DNA of 37,975 nt from DASZTV01 sp035548125. Lineage in GTDB: Bacteria; Actinomycetota; Actinomycetes; JAFAQI01. Shown piece by piece: positions 31,703 through 37,975 of the stretch (the first letter of the stretch is position 1; each line of letters starts with the position of its first letter). The DNA lies in the NCBI GenBank assembly GCA_035548125.1, contig DASZTV010000030.1, positions 1 through 37,975 on the forward strand. The letters run 5' to 3'. The position numbers and the translations under genes were made by a program. The notes beneath the pieces were generated by a model. The model searched no databases and had not been told where the DNA came from. It saw only the letters and a list, made by a program, of their open reading frames with translations.

Positions 31703-32103
31703 GATCGGACCTCCCAGATGCGCCACCCGGAGCCGCTTCGGCCGAGCGTGACGGTGAGCGCGACGGGGACGGGTGCCGGCGCCGTGGCGATCGTCCCGAC
31801 GAGTTCGACTTGGCAGCGGGAAGGGGATGGACAGGTTGCCAAGCCTTCCGAGACCCGAAGCTCGCCGCACTGTCGGTGAGCCGGGACCGCAGCCCGCGAT
31901 GGCGACGCGGTGCGTGGGCAACCCACGGCGATGCGGGCGGCGCCAGTCGCGATCCGTACGACGTGTGCCGGGACGTCGACCATCGGCCGGGACGCGGGGC
32001 GCTCGGCGTGACCACTCGCGGGGAGCAGCGGGCTAGCCGCGATGCCAACCGCCACGACAACGGCTGCGGACAGAGCGGCCACGCCGAGCCGGCGGGCGGT
32101 CAT
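31699..32103 (-). CDS. Small secreted or membrane-anchored transfer protein
   Basis: A 134-residue protein with one N-terminal hydrophobic segment (LGVAALSAAVVVAVGIAA, about 6-23), either a signal peptide or an anchor. The rest is a beta-rich outer domain (AHVVRIATGAARIAVGC ... VPVALTVTLGRSGSGWRIWEV) with four Cys that may pair in disulfides. It recalls the VirB8/TcpC-like or lipoprotein-type fillers of Gram-positive conjugation operons, but I cannot assign a family. The ATG at 32103 overlaps the VirB4 stop (ATGA), which decides the start. Confidence 0.75.
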   Translation of the reverse strand: MTARRLGVAALSAAVVVAVGIAASPLLPASGHAERPASRPMVDVPAHVVRIATGAARIAVGCPRTASPSRAAVPAHRQCGELRVSEGLATCPSPSRCQVELVGTIATAPAPVPVALTVTLGRSGSGWRIWEVRS

Positions 32104-33341
32104 GGCCGCATCCGCGCGTCGGTGTCGACCAGTGGGCCGTCGGACTCGGCGAGGATGTGGTCGACCAGGGCGGTTCGCTCCCCGATTCGCCACAACGCCC
32201 GGTACGGGCCGAGCCGGCACACCAGGTCGGCCTCCGGTCCCGACAGGCCGAGCAGTTCGGCGGCAAGGCGCCGTTCTCCCGGCGCCTGCCCGTAGAGCAC
32301 ACGGGTCTCGGCGTCGGCGAGCAGCCCTTCGGCCTGTGCGCGGGTAGCCGTACCCACGTCGGTCTGGGCGGCTAGGTCGGAGAAGCGGTGAATCACGGTG
32401 ATCAGCTGGACGCCTCGGGCGCGGGCGAGCTTGCTGACCTGCTGCAGCCAGGCCGTAGTGGCGGGCTGGGCGAGGAGCGCCCAGGCTTCGTCGACGAGCA
32501 GCAGCCGGCGCTGGTCGGTATCGAGGTCGATCGCGGCGGACAGCCATGCTCCGGCGCCGACCATGACGGAGGTCAGCGCATCCCGGTTGACCACCTGGGA
32601 CAAGTCGACGACGACGCCGCGTCCGTTCGGGTCGAGCTGGACCGTGCTCGTTCCGTCGAGCATCCCGGCAAGGTCTCCGGTCAGCAGCCGGTGAAGTTCG
32701 AGCGCCATCGGGCGGATCGCCGATGCGAGTGCTTTCGGGGTAGTGGACACGGCAACGGCGAGCCGGTCGGACGGATGCAACAGCGCCTCAGTGACCTGGC
32801 CGAGGGTGACCGGCTCGCGCGCGTCGCATACGGCGGCGTTGATGGCGAGGTGCTCCTCGCCGTTGAGTGGCCGGCGCAAGCCCGCGCCCGCGAGCGCCGC
32901 AACCACTCTCGCCCGCGCCGCTGTCAGCTGCTCACCGCCCGCTGCACCGGGCGGCGGGTCGAGCGGGTTGAGACGGGTCGAGCCACCTGGTGCGAGCGTC
33001 ACGACGGGCATGCCGGCCTCGACCGCCAACGGGCGGTACTCGCCCTTCGGATCCAGGACGTACGCCTGCCGGCCTGCATGAATCTGTCGGCTGAGGTAGG
33101 TCTTGACGAGCGCGCTCTTCCCGCGGCCGAGCTGCCCGGCGACGATCATGTTCGGGCTGGTGACGATCCCGACGGCGTAGTAGGACCAAGGGTCGTAGCG
33201 CAGCGGCACGCCGCCGGCGAGCACGTTGATCCCGACGGGCACACCGGCGTCGGGCAGCGCGTGGCTGTGCTGCCACAGATACGCCGCCGGCGAGTGGCGG
33301 GTCGTGACCGTCAGCGACGGCAGGCGCAGGATCCGGCTCAC
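32100..33341 (-). CDS. VirB4-type ATPase (motor half)
   Basis: A 413-residue ATPase made of the C-terminal motor half of VirB4. Walker A is GQLGRGKS (69-76), then VLDPKGEYRPLA, Walker B RRLLLVDEAW (about 285-292) and VIHRFSDLAAQ. The usual N-terminal half of VirB4 is absent; in SCO6880-type systems that role appears to be carried by the separate upstream protein. The GTG at 33341 overlaps the ArdC-like stop by 4 bases. It would energise assembly of the transfer channel at the inner face of the membrane. Confidence 0.88.
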   Translation of the reverse strand: MSRILRLPSLTVTTRHSPAAYLWQHSHALPDAGVPVGINVLAGGVPLRYDPWSYYAVGIVTSPNMIVAGQLGRGKSALVKTYLSRQIHAGRQAYVLDPKGEYRPLAVEAGMPVVTLAPGGSTRLNPLDPPPGAAGGEQLTAARARVVAALAGAGLRRPLNGEEHLAINAAVCDAREPVTLGQVTEALLHPSDRLAVAVSTTPKALASAIRPMALELHRLLTGDLAGMLDGTSTVQLDPNGRGVVVDLSQVVNRDALTSVMVGAGAWLSAAIDLDTDQRRLLLVDEAWALLAQPATTAWLQQVSKLARARGVQLITVIHRFSDLAAQTDVGTATRAQAEGLLADAETRVLYGQAPGERRLAAELLGLSGPEADLVCRLGPYRALWRIGERTALVDHILAESDGPLVDTDARMRP

Positions 33342-34270
33342 CGTGCCCGTCCCTGATCCTGCGATCGTTCAGGAACCAGCGGTTCAGGTCCCTGCCGTGT
33401 TGCGACGCGCGCGGCGTCGTGCGTCGGCGCCGTACCCGCCGGCGGTGGGACCTCGCGGAGGATCGTGCGGGCGCAACCGAGAACCCGGGTTGCGGTAGCG
33501 GCCAGGGCATCGGTGTCGCCGCGCGCCCACCCTGCGACGTACGGCACCGTGTACTTGTCCGCGGCCAGACCGTGCGCGGAGGCGACGACGTACGCAACGG
33601 ACTCGGCCTCCACCTCGGCGCGGTCGCGGGCGAGGCCATCGGGCCGGGCACCAGGCGCATGCAGCAAGACATGCGCGTACTCGTGCGCGAGAGTCTTGGC
33701 CTGTTGGGCGCCAGGCAGTCCCGACCGCACGAGCACGGTGCGGTTCCCGAAGTCGGTGCGGCCGTTGGCTGGGGCAAGATCGGCGTAGCCGAACCGGTAG
33801 CCGGCGGCGGTGACCCGTTCGAGCAACCCGGCCCAGAGCCTCAGCGGCGCATTGCCGCGGAGAACCGCCGGCCGCACGTCGGGCAGCGATGGTCCGTCTG
33901 TCTGGGAGATGTCGAATACGTGAGTGACGCGGAACCCCGCGAGGGCCCGCGGCGGCCGCGCGAGAGTCGGGTTGTTGGGAGCGTTGCTGGTGGAGCTGTC
34001 CGCGCGCCGGAGAACGGGGGCGAGGATGGCGATGCCGTGCTCGCCGGCACGCACCTCCCGGCCCAGCCGGGCCCACGCCCGGTATCCCGCGATCCTCGTG
34101 GCGTCAGGTCGCTGGGCGGCGATCAGCAGCACATTGTTCGGGCTGTAGGTCGGGAAGGCCGCGGCCACCCGCAGCATCTGCCGCCATTCGCCGGATGTGG
34201 TCAGCCCCTCAACCGACTCGCGTAGCCGAGCATGCACCTGCTCGACTCGGTCGGGGCGGTCGGCGCTCAC
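33338..34270 (-). CDS. ArdC-like antirestriction protein
   Basis: A 310-residue protein. The N-terminal part (about 10-85: LTTSGEWRQMLRVAAAFPTY ... SPNNVLLIAAQRP) matches the ssDNA-binding ArdC N-terminal domain, and the second half is a zinc metallopeptidase-like domain with HEYAHVLLH (His196, Glu197, His200) and a later Glu-rich EVEAESVAYVV helix giving the third ligand. ArdC proteins shield incoming DNA from restriction in the recipient. The GTG at 34270 overlaps the SCO6880 stop by 4 bases; the long open frame upstream is a shadow. Its place between channel genes suggests it is made, and possibly sent, with the transfer machinery. Confidence 0.85.
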   Translation of the reverse strand: MSADRPDRVEQVHARLRESVEGLTTSGEWRQMLRVAAAFPTYSPNNVLLIAAQRPDATRIAGYRAWARLGREVRAGEHGIAILAPVLRRADSSTSNAPNNPTLARPPRALAGFRVTHVFDISQTDGPSLPDVRPAVLRGNAPLRLWAGLLERVTAAGYRFGYADLAPANGRTDFGNRTVLVRSGLPGAQQAKTLAHEYAHVLLHAPGARPDGLARDRAEVEAESVAYVVASAHGLAADKYTVPYVAGWARGDTDALAATATRVLGCARTILREVPPPAGTAPTHDAARVATRQGPEPLVPERSQDQGRAR

Positions 34271-35685
34271 GCCTGCCCCCTGTGTAGAGCCCGGCATAGC
34301 GGCAACGTGGCGGCCAGCGCTGTGTCGTGCTGGCCGTGTAGACCGCGCAGCTCGAGTCGGGATGCTGCGGCCGCGGCGACGAGCTCTCGCGCCGCGTCGT
34401 CGAGTGAGTCGGGCTTCGTTGAGGACAAGGTGACGAGGCCCGCGAGCCGATGGGTTCGGTAGCCGGAAGCCAGCTCGGAGTCCATTGCCGCGCCATCGAC
34501 CTCGGCCAGATCCAACGCCGCAGATGTCGCCAGGCCCAGACGCGTGCGGTCGCGCTGGTCGAGGGCCGCCTTTGCTCGCCGGGTCCGCGCCACACGCGCG
34601 GCCGACGCGGGCGGAACCCGCTGCAGGTGCAGTGAAACGGTGCGGGTGACTTCTACAGGCGCGCACAGCAGCAGAGGGGACAACCATGTTGCAGTGACGG
34701 CCGTGCTCGGCCACTCCGTCACGGCGTACGAGCGGTGCACGGTGTCGTCGGTGACGACGTGCGTCCACTCGCGCCGCCGGCTCACCGGTCCGGGGGTCGT
34801 CGTCGCCGCTGACCCGGCCTGCGGACCGCGGAGTGCGGTTGCGATGTCGCGGGCGAGTTCGTCCGCCGAAAGCGGCCGGGTTAGCAGCCGGGCGGGCAGC
34901 AGCGACCGGCTGACGGTCTGACACCGCGCGGCGACAGCGGCGAGTACAGAAGCGTCGAGGCGTGGGAAGACCCACTGCACCGCCAGCCTGCTGTCGTGGC
35001 GGGTGGACAACGCCGTGATCTGCCAGTGCAGCAGGTCCACCTGCGAGGTCTGATCGCAGGCGGTGGCCGGACGGGTGGTGACTGTTGGTGACGGGCAGGC
35101 GCGTTCGATGAGTTGCAGCCGCTCTAACGCCCGGTCGGTGTCGGCCAGTACCGCGAGGCTGTCGCCCCACGCCGCGATCAGGCCGTCGCGTTCGTCGTCG
35201 TCGAGCAGCGGGAACCGATCAACCCCGCACACGTCGAACACGACCGTGACAGTGCGTCGTGACGGTTCGGTGAGCATCCCGATCGATGGGTCGTCGGGGC
35301 AGGCCGACAGACGTAGCCGCCCGAACTCGACCGGCAACCGCAGCCGCGGCATCTCGGCGTTGCGGGCGAACGTGGGCACCGGCGCGCTCCAGCCGCGGGC
35401 ACCCGCGACCGCCGCCGCGTGATGCCCGCTCAGTGGCCCGACCCAGTTCAGCAGTGGTCGCCCACCCGCGCGAGCCGCCGCCAATCCAGCTCCGGCAAGC
35501 AGCGGTAGGACAGCCAGCACGGGGGAGGCGCCTGCGGTGAACGCCAGGATTCCGGCGAGCAGCCCGCTGCCAATTGCGGCGACTTGGCCGATGCCTAGTC
35601 CGAGCCAGATCCCGCCGGTACCGCCAGCTCCGACCCGGTACGTCGCCGGGACATACGTCTTGCCTGTCGAATCGATGGCGCTCAT
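34267..35685 (-). CDS. SCO6880-family transfer protein (PrgI/VirB4 N-terminal-like)
   Basis: A 472-residue protein with the SCO6880 pattern: a start with TYRVGAGGTGGIWLGLG, two membrane segments (about 30-52 and 57-75), then a large soluble region (FGRLRLSACPDD, LAVQWVFPRLDAS). In actinobacterial conjugation operons it lies between the VirB6-like channel and the VirB4 motor and appears to stand in for the PrgI-like anchor and the N-terminal half of VirB4. The ATG at 35685 overlaps the upstream stop. It has no Walker motif, as expected. Confidence 0.88.
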   Translation of the reverse strand: MSAIDSTGKTYVPATYRVGAGGTGGIWLGLGIGQVAAIGSGLLAGILAFTAGASPVLAVLPLLAGAGLAAARAGGRPLLNWVGPLSGHHAAAVAGARGWSAPVPTFARNAEMPRLRLPVEFGRLRLSACPDDPSIGMLTEPSRRTVTVVFDVCGVDRFPLLDDDERDGLIAAWGDSLAVLADTDRALERLQLIERACPSPTVTTRPATACDQTSQVDLLHWQITALSTRHDSRLAVQWVFPRLDASVLAAVAARCQTVSRSLLPARLLTRPLSADELARDIATALRGPQAGSAATTTPGPVSRRREWTHVVTDDTVHRSYAVTEWPSTAVTATWLSPLLLCAPVEVTRTVSLHLQRVPPASAARVARTRRAKAALDQRDRTRLGLATSAALDLAEVDGAAMDSELASGYRTHRLAGLVTLSSTKPDSLDDAARELVAAAAASRLELRGLHGQHDTALAATLPLCRALHRGQA

Positions 35686-36785
35686 CGACCAGGCTCCGCT
35701 TTGTCCGTCTTGCCCGCTGCGCCCGACGGTTGCGCTGAAGGTGAGGGCGATTTGGCCCCGGCCGAGGAAGCGCTGCTGCGGCCTGGGCTTGCCGCACTCC
35801 AGCGTCCCGAGACCGCCGCTCCCGCCATCTGGGCCGCCGGATGTGGGATGGCAGAGAGCGCCTGCCCCCCGTGGGCGCGCACGCGGTTCGCCACGGCGGC
35901 TCCCGTACCTGCGGCAACGCTGGCCTCGACGACGTGGGGGATCAGCCGGAAGGTCATCGGTAGTCCGAGCGTGCCGAGGAACAGCAGGGCAAGCCCGACA
36001 GCTGTTCGGTCGATCCCGGCAGCGAGGCCGTCACCGCTGCCGTCGAGCGATGCGGCGGCGAGCACCATCACCACCGTGATCACGAGCTGGGCGAGGATCA
36101 CCGCCGCAAGCACCTCGACCAGCCGTCGGGTCCAGCGTGCAGTGGCCGACCAGAACAGGCCGGCCAGTGCCAGCGGGATGAACGCGGCGAGCAGGTAGAC
36201 CATGGCCGCCCGAAGCGCGAGCTCGACCCAGATCACAAAGCAGAGGAAGCCGGTGACGAGAAGGATCAGCACCGTCACTGCTGCGTCCGCGCTCGGAAAG
36301 CTGGCACTCGAGGCGCCACTGATCCCCAACGTCGAACGCATGTGCGCGAGCGCCGTCGCGTACCCGGACGGGCCACCGATCCCAAGTCGTACGACGAGCG
36401 CGCAGCAGCTGTTGACGAGGGCGAGGGCCAATGCGATGACTGCGCGCGTGCCGAGCAGGACAGGTGCAACGAGCAGCGGCAGGAGGACGCCGCGCCGAAC
36501 CGCCACACCGGGTCGGCCGGCGAGTGTCTCGCTCACCACACCGGCGAGGAGGATGGGGAGGGCGATCACGCCGGCAACGGCGATCATCGCTCGCCACGGC
36601 GCCGCGAACCAACCCGTCAGATCAACTTGCGTCGTCGCGACCAGGGCCTGCGTCATCTCGGAGAAGGCCCACCCTGCGACGGACTGTGCGCCGGAGGTGA
36701 TCGAGTGGCCGATGGCCGATAGCAGCGACGGGATCGGGTTGAGCCGGTGGATCGGATTCGGGATGTGAACGTTCGGGACTGTCAC
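35682..36785 (-). CDS. VirB6/TrbL-like polytopic channel protein
   Basis: A 367-residue membrane protein with about six hydrophobic segments (for example AVAGVIALPILLAGV, AVTVLILLVTGFLCFVIWV, AAMVYLLAAFIPLALAGLFW, VILAQLVITVVMVLAAA) and a Ser/Pro/Ala-rich cytoplasmic tail. This is the layout of VirB6/TrbL proteins, the membrane part of the transfer channel. The GTG at 36785 overlaps the upstream stop (GTGA). Family assignment rests on topology and place in the operon rather than on a motif. Confidence 0.85.
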   Translation of the reverse strand: MTVPNVHIPNPIHRLNPIPSLLSAIGHSITSGAQSVAGWAFSEMTQALVATTQVDLTGWFAAPWRAMIAVAGVIALPILLAGVVSETLAGRPGVAVRRGVLLPLLVAPVLLGTRAVIALALALVNSCCALVVRLGIGGPSGYATALAHMRSTLGISGASSASFPSADAAVTVLILLVTGFLCFVIWVELALRAAMVYLLAAFIPLALAGLFWSATARWTRRLVEVLAAVILAQLVITVVMVLAAASLDGSGDGLAAGIDRTAVGLALLFLGTLGLPMTFRLIPHVVEASVAAGTGAAVANRVRAHGGQALSAIPHPAAQMAGAAVSGRWSAASPGRSSASSAGAKSPSPSAQPSGAAGKTDKAEPGR

Positions 36786-37060
36786 GAGACAGTCCCGCCA
36801 ACCCCGAACGCGAAGTTAACAAGCGTCACCGCTGCGCCGGCAACGAGTGCACCTACGGCGCCGCCGAGCACCATCATTCGACCGGACTGCTGGGAGCCGA
36901 AATGGCCGAAACGCGCGCCGAAGCCCCACGCCGCGGCGCCGGCGAGAACGGAGACCACGCACGCCAGAAGCACCCAGGTCATGAGACCGCCGATCAGGTG
37001 CGTCAGCTGGGCGGTGCCCGGAAGGCTCTTGTTTGGATTGACACTGACCCCTGCGAACAT
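36782..37060 (-). CDS. DUF6112-type VirB2/TrbC-like membrane protein
   Basis: A 92-residue protein with two membrane segments (LMTWVLLACVVSVLAGAAAW, about 25-45; VLGGAVGALVAGAAVTLVNF, about 62-84) and a Gly/Arg loop between them, as in VirB2/TrbC pilin-like subunits and the actinobacterial DUF6112 group. It is the first gene of the transfer operon. The ATG at 37060 follows TAAGGAG at 7 bases. The repeat array and ATTAC element before it set its promoter. Confidence 0.85.
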   Translation of the reverse strand: MFAGVSVNPNKSLPGTAQLTHLIGGLMTWVLLACVVSVLAGAAAWGFGARFGHFGSQQSGRMMVLGGAVGALVAGAAVTLVNFAFGVGGTVS

Positions 37061-37079
37061 CGCGGGCTCCTTACGTCGA

Positions 37080-37085
37080 GTAATG
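37080..37085 (-). promoter_or_regulatory. Probable -10 element (CATTAC) of the transfer operon
   Basis: On the minus strand CATTAC lies about 27 bases downstream of the last C5 block of the array and about 20 bases upstream of the first ATG. It matches GATTAC before the excisionase unit in both sequence and spacing. Confidence 0.45.
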
Positions 37086-37109
37086 GACGTGAAGAAGCTG
37101 CGCGCTGCG

Positions 37110-37141
37110 GTCCCCCGAAACGTCCCCCGCCCTTGCCCCGA
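37110..37141 (-). promoter_or_regulatory. Three-copy 12-bp-spaced operator array, copy B
   Basis: On the plus strand, GTCCCCCG starts at 37110 and 37122, and a degenerate third unit, TGCCCCGA, follows at 37134, all spaced by 12 bp. On the strand of the transfer operon the unit reads CGGGGGAC. The unit, period, orientation and distance to an ATTAC element match array A at 5337. It probably binds the master regulator of the ICE. Confidence 0.65.
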
Positions 37142-37750
37142 GTGGGTGTAAGGCGGGAGCGGAGGCGCTACCTTCCGCAGTGAGCCAGCCGGGAGCCCGG
37201 GGCTGGCTGCGTCTGGGGAAAGTCGCTGCGCCCGTTTCGCGCCCTCGGAGGGACGTCATCGTGCGTCGGCGCAGGTCGGCGACAAAGGTCGCGCTGTTCG
37301 CGGAGTAATGACCGTCCAACGACGGATCGCGCTTGGGCTCAGCCACCGGTGCCTTGGTCGGGTCCGCGATCAGCCCGAGCGCCAGAAAGCGTCATGGACT
37401 GACGAGCCGGCGATTACCCCGATCGGCCTAACGAAATTTGCGCCGCATGCTGCCGCATGATCGCTGGACGTCGGGGTGGGCGCTGAGAGCATCGGCCGCC
37501 ATAGCCAGAAACGGGATCTTGTCGGTTGGAGCGCCATGATTCACGGGGGCGGAAGAAGCCCAGGCAGGCACGCGACGGCGCGCCGGATCCCACCGAGATC
37601 GCTCGTTGCAATCGTCGCGGTGGTCGGCTGCTGGCGACCGGCGTCGACAGCATTGCCGCAGCGCACGCTCGCAACGATTTGAGCCTTTTACGATTGCTCT
37701 TCCGACTGGAGCCGACCGTCTTCCAGTGATCGATCGCGCCAGGAGCGAAA
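37142..37750. other. Gap upstream of the transfer operon, no supported gene
   Basis: About 610 bases. It holds a hairpin (37183-37208) and little else. A minus-strand frame at 37428-37760 ends in a protein-like phrase (LAMAADALSAHP) and could be a gene remnant, but it lacks a ribosome site. The origin of transfer might lie here; I cannot identify one. Confidence 0.4.
37183..37208. terminator. Hairpin upstream of the transfer operon
   Basis: AGCCAGCC (37183-37190) and GGCTGGCT (37201-37208) pair, with inner CCGG/CCGG able to extend the stem. It may insulate the transfer promoter from transcription entering from the right. No T-run is present. Confidence 0.45.
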
Positions 37751-37975
37751 ATGAACGCACACATCACGCCCGGATGGACCATCGCGCCTTTCGGTGACGG
37801 TACGCGCGAACGGACGGTTCCGCTCGACTCGATTCGCGCGGACGCTCCGGTCGTACATGTGCCGGGCTTCCTCTCACGGGACTACGCACGTCAGCTGGCT
37901 GCGGTCTTCTCGCGGCTGGAGCTCGTGCCCTACGTCGTCACGGTCGGCGCGGCGAGCGGCGCCGCGTACTACTAC
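37751..37975 (+). CDS. N-terminal end of an unknown protein (partial; possible 2OG-Fe(II) oxygenase)
   Basis: An ATG at 37751 preceded by AGGAGCGAAA opens a frame that stays open to the end of the window (75 codons). The start (MNAHITPGWTIAPFGDG) is followed by VVHVPGFLSRDYARQLAAVF, a phrase like the first strand and helix of 2-oxoglutarate/Fe(II) hydroxylases (pgFLs...A..l). The iron-binding part lies beyond the window, so the family is only a suggestion. It reads opposite to the transfer operon. Confidence 0.6.
   Translation, partial: MNAHITPGWTIAPFGDGTRERTVPLDSIRADAPVVHVPGFLSRDYARQLAAVFSRLELVPYVVTVGAASGAAYYY

Noticed and set aside
33338..35170. 610-codon frame as one long ArdC-like protein
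   Set aside because: The first 300 codons are antisense-like Arg/Pro-rich text over the SCO6880 gene. The GTG at 34270 overlaps the upstream stop and begins the true ArdC domain.
37071..37346. 91-codon minus-strand frame upstream of the DUF6112 gene
   Set aside because: It covers the repeat array, the ATTAC element and a hairpin, and has no ribosome site or recognisable protein pattern.

Overview
The DNA is GC-rich with actinobacterial gene style: many GTG and a few TTG starts, long runs of 4-base ATGA/GTGA stop-start overlaps, a SCO6880-family protein and DUF6112/DUF4913-like genes typical of Actinomycetota conjugative elements. I read the window as the left flank plus most of an integrative and conjugative element (ICE) of an actinomycete. 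I cannot name the genus.

Left flank (1-3546): the end of a secreted repeat-type protein and a CHAT-domain cysteine protease. Left end of the ICE: a 3' half of a tRNA-Met(CAU) gene on the minus strand (3547-3593), the attachment site. Its orientation puts the intact tRNA to the right, outside the window, so the element runs rightward from here. Recombination module (3763-5368): tyrosine integrase, excisionase-type helix-turn-helix protein, a small coupled ORF, and an upstream array of three 12-bp-spaced repeats.

Cargo (5836-16135): a broken AlkB-like dioxygenase gene with a partner; a lower-GC four-gene minus-strand operon (12976 to 7261) coding for a small barrel-like protein, a sigma-factor-like protein, an unknown acidic protein and a 1,119-aa CHAT protease; a Cys-rich miniprotein; and a NADAR-like gene with an unknown partner. 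Signalling module (16136-24746, plus strand): von Willebrand A protein, PP2C phosphatase, protein kinase, DUF4407 membrane protein, an unknown protein, a free-standing TerY-C-like zinc ribbon, a ParB-like protein and a VirD4-like ATPase. This is an enlarged TerY-phosphorylation triad. It converges on a minus-strand trio of HerA-like ATPase, DUF5663-like protein and DA1-like zinc peptidase (28307 to 24743).

Transfer module (37060 to 28426, minus strand): VirB2-like DUF6112 protein, VirB6/TrbL-like channel, SCO6880 protein, ArdC-like antirestriction protein, VirB4 ATPase, a secreted protein, a lysozyme-NlpC/P60 wall hydrolase, VirD4/TraG coupling protein and a DUF4913-like protein, nearly all translationally coupled. 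No relaxase is seen. The transfer operon promoter carries the same three-repeat array, at the same spacing to an ATTAC element, as the excisionase region. This suggests that one regulator switches excision and conjugation together.

The best candidates for undescribed biology are the CHAT protease / sigma-like operon, the enlarged TerY-P locus with its peptidase and two DNA-pumping ATPases, and the paired control arrays.
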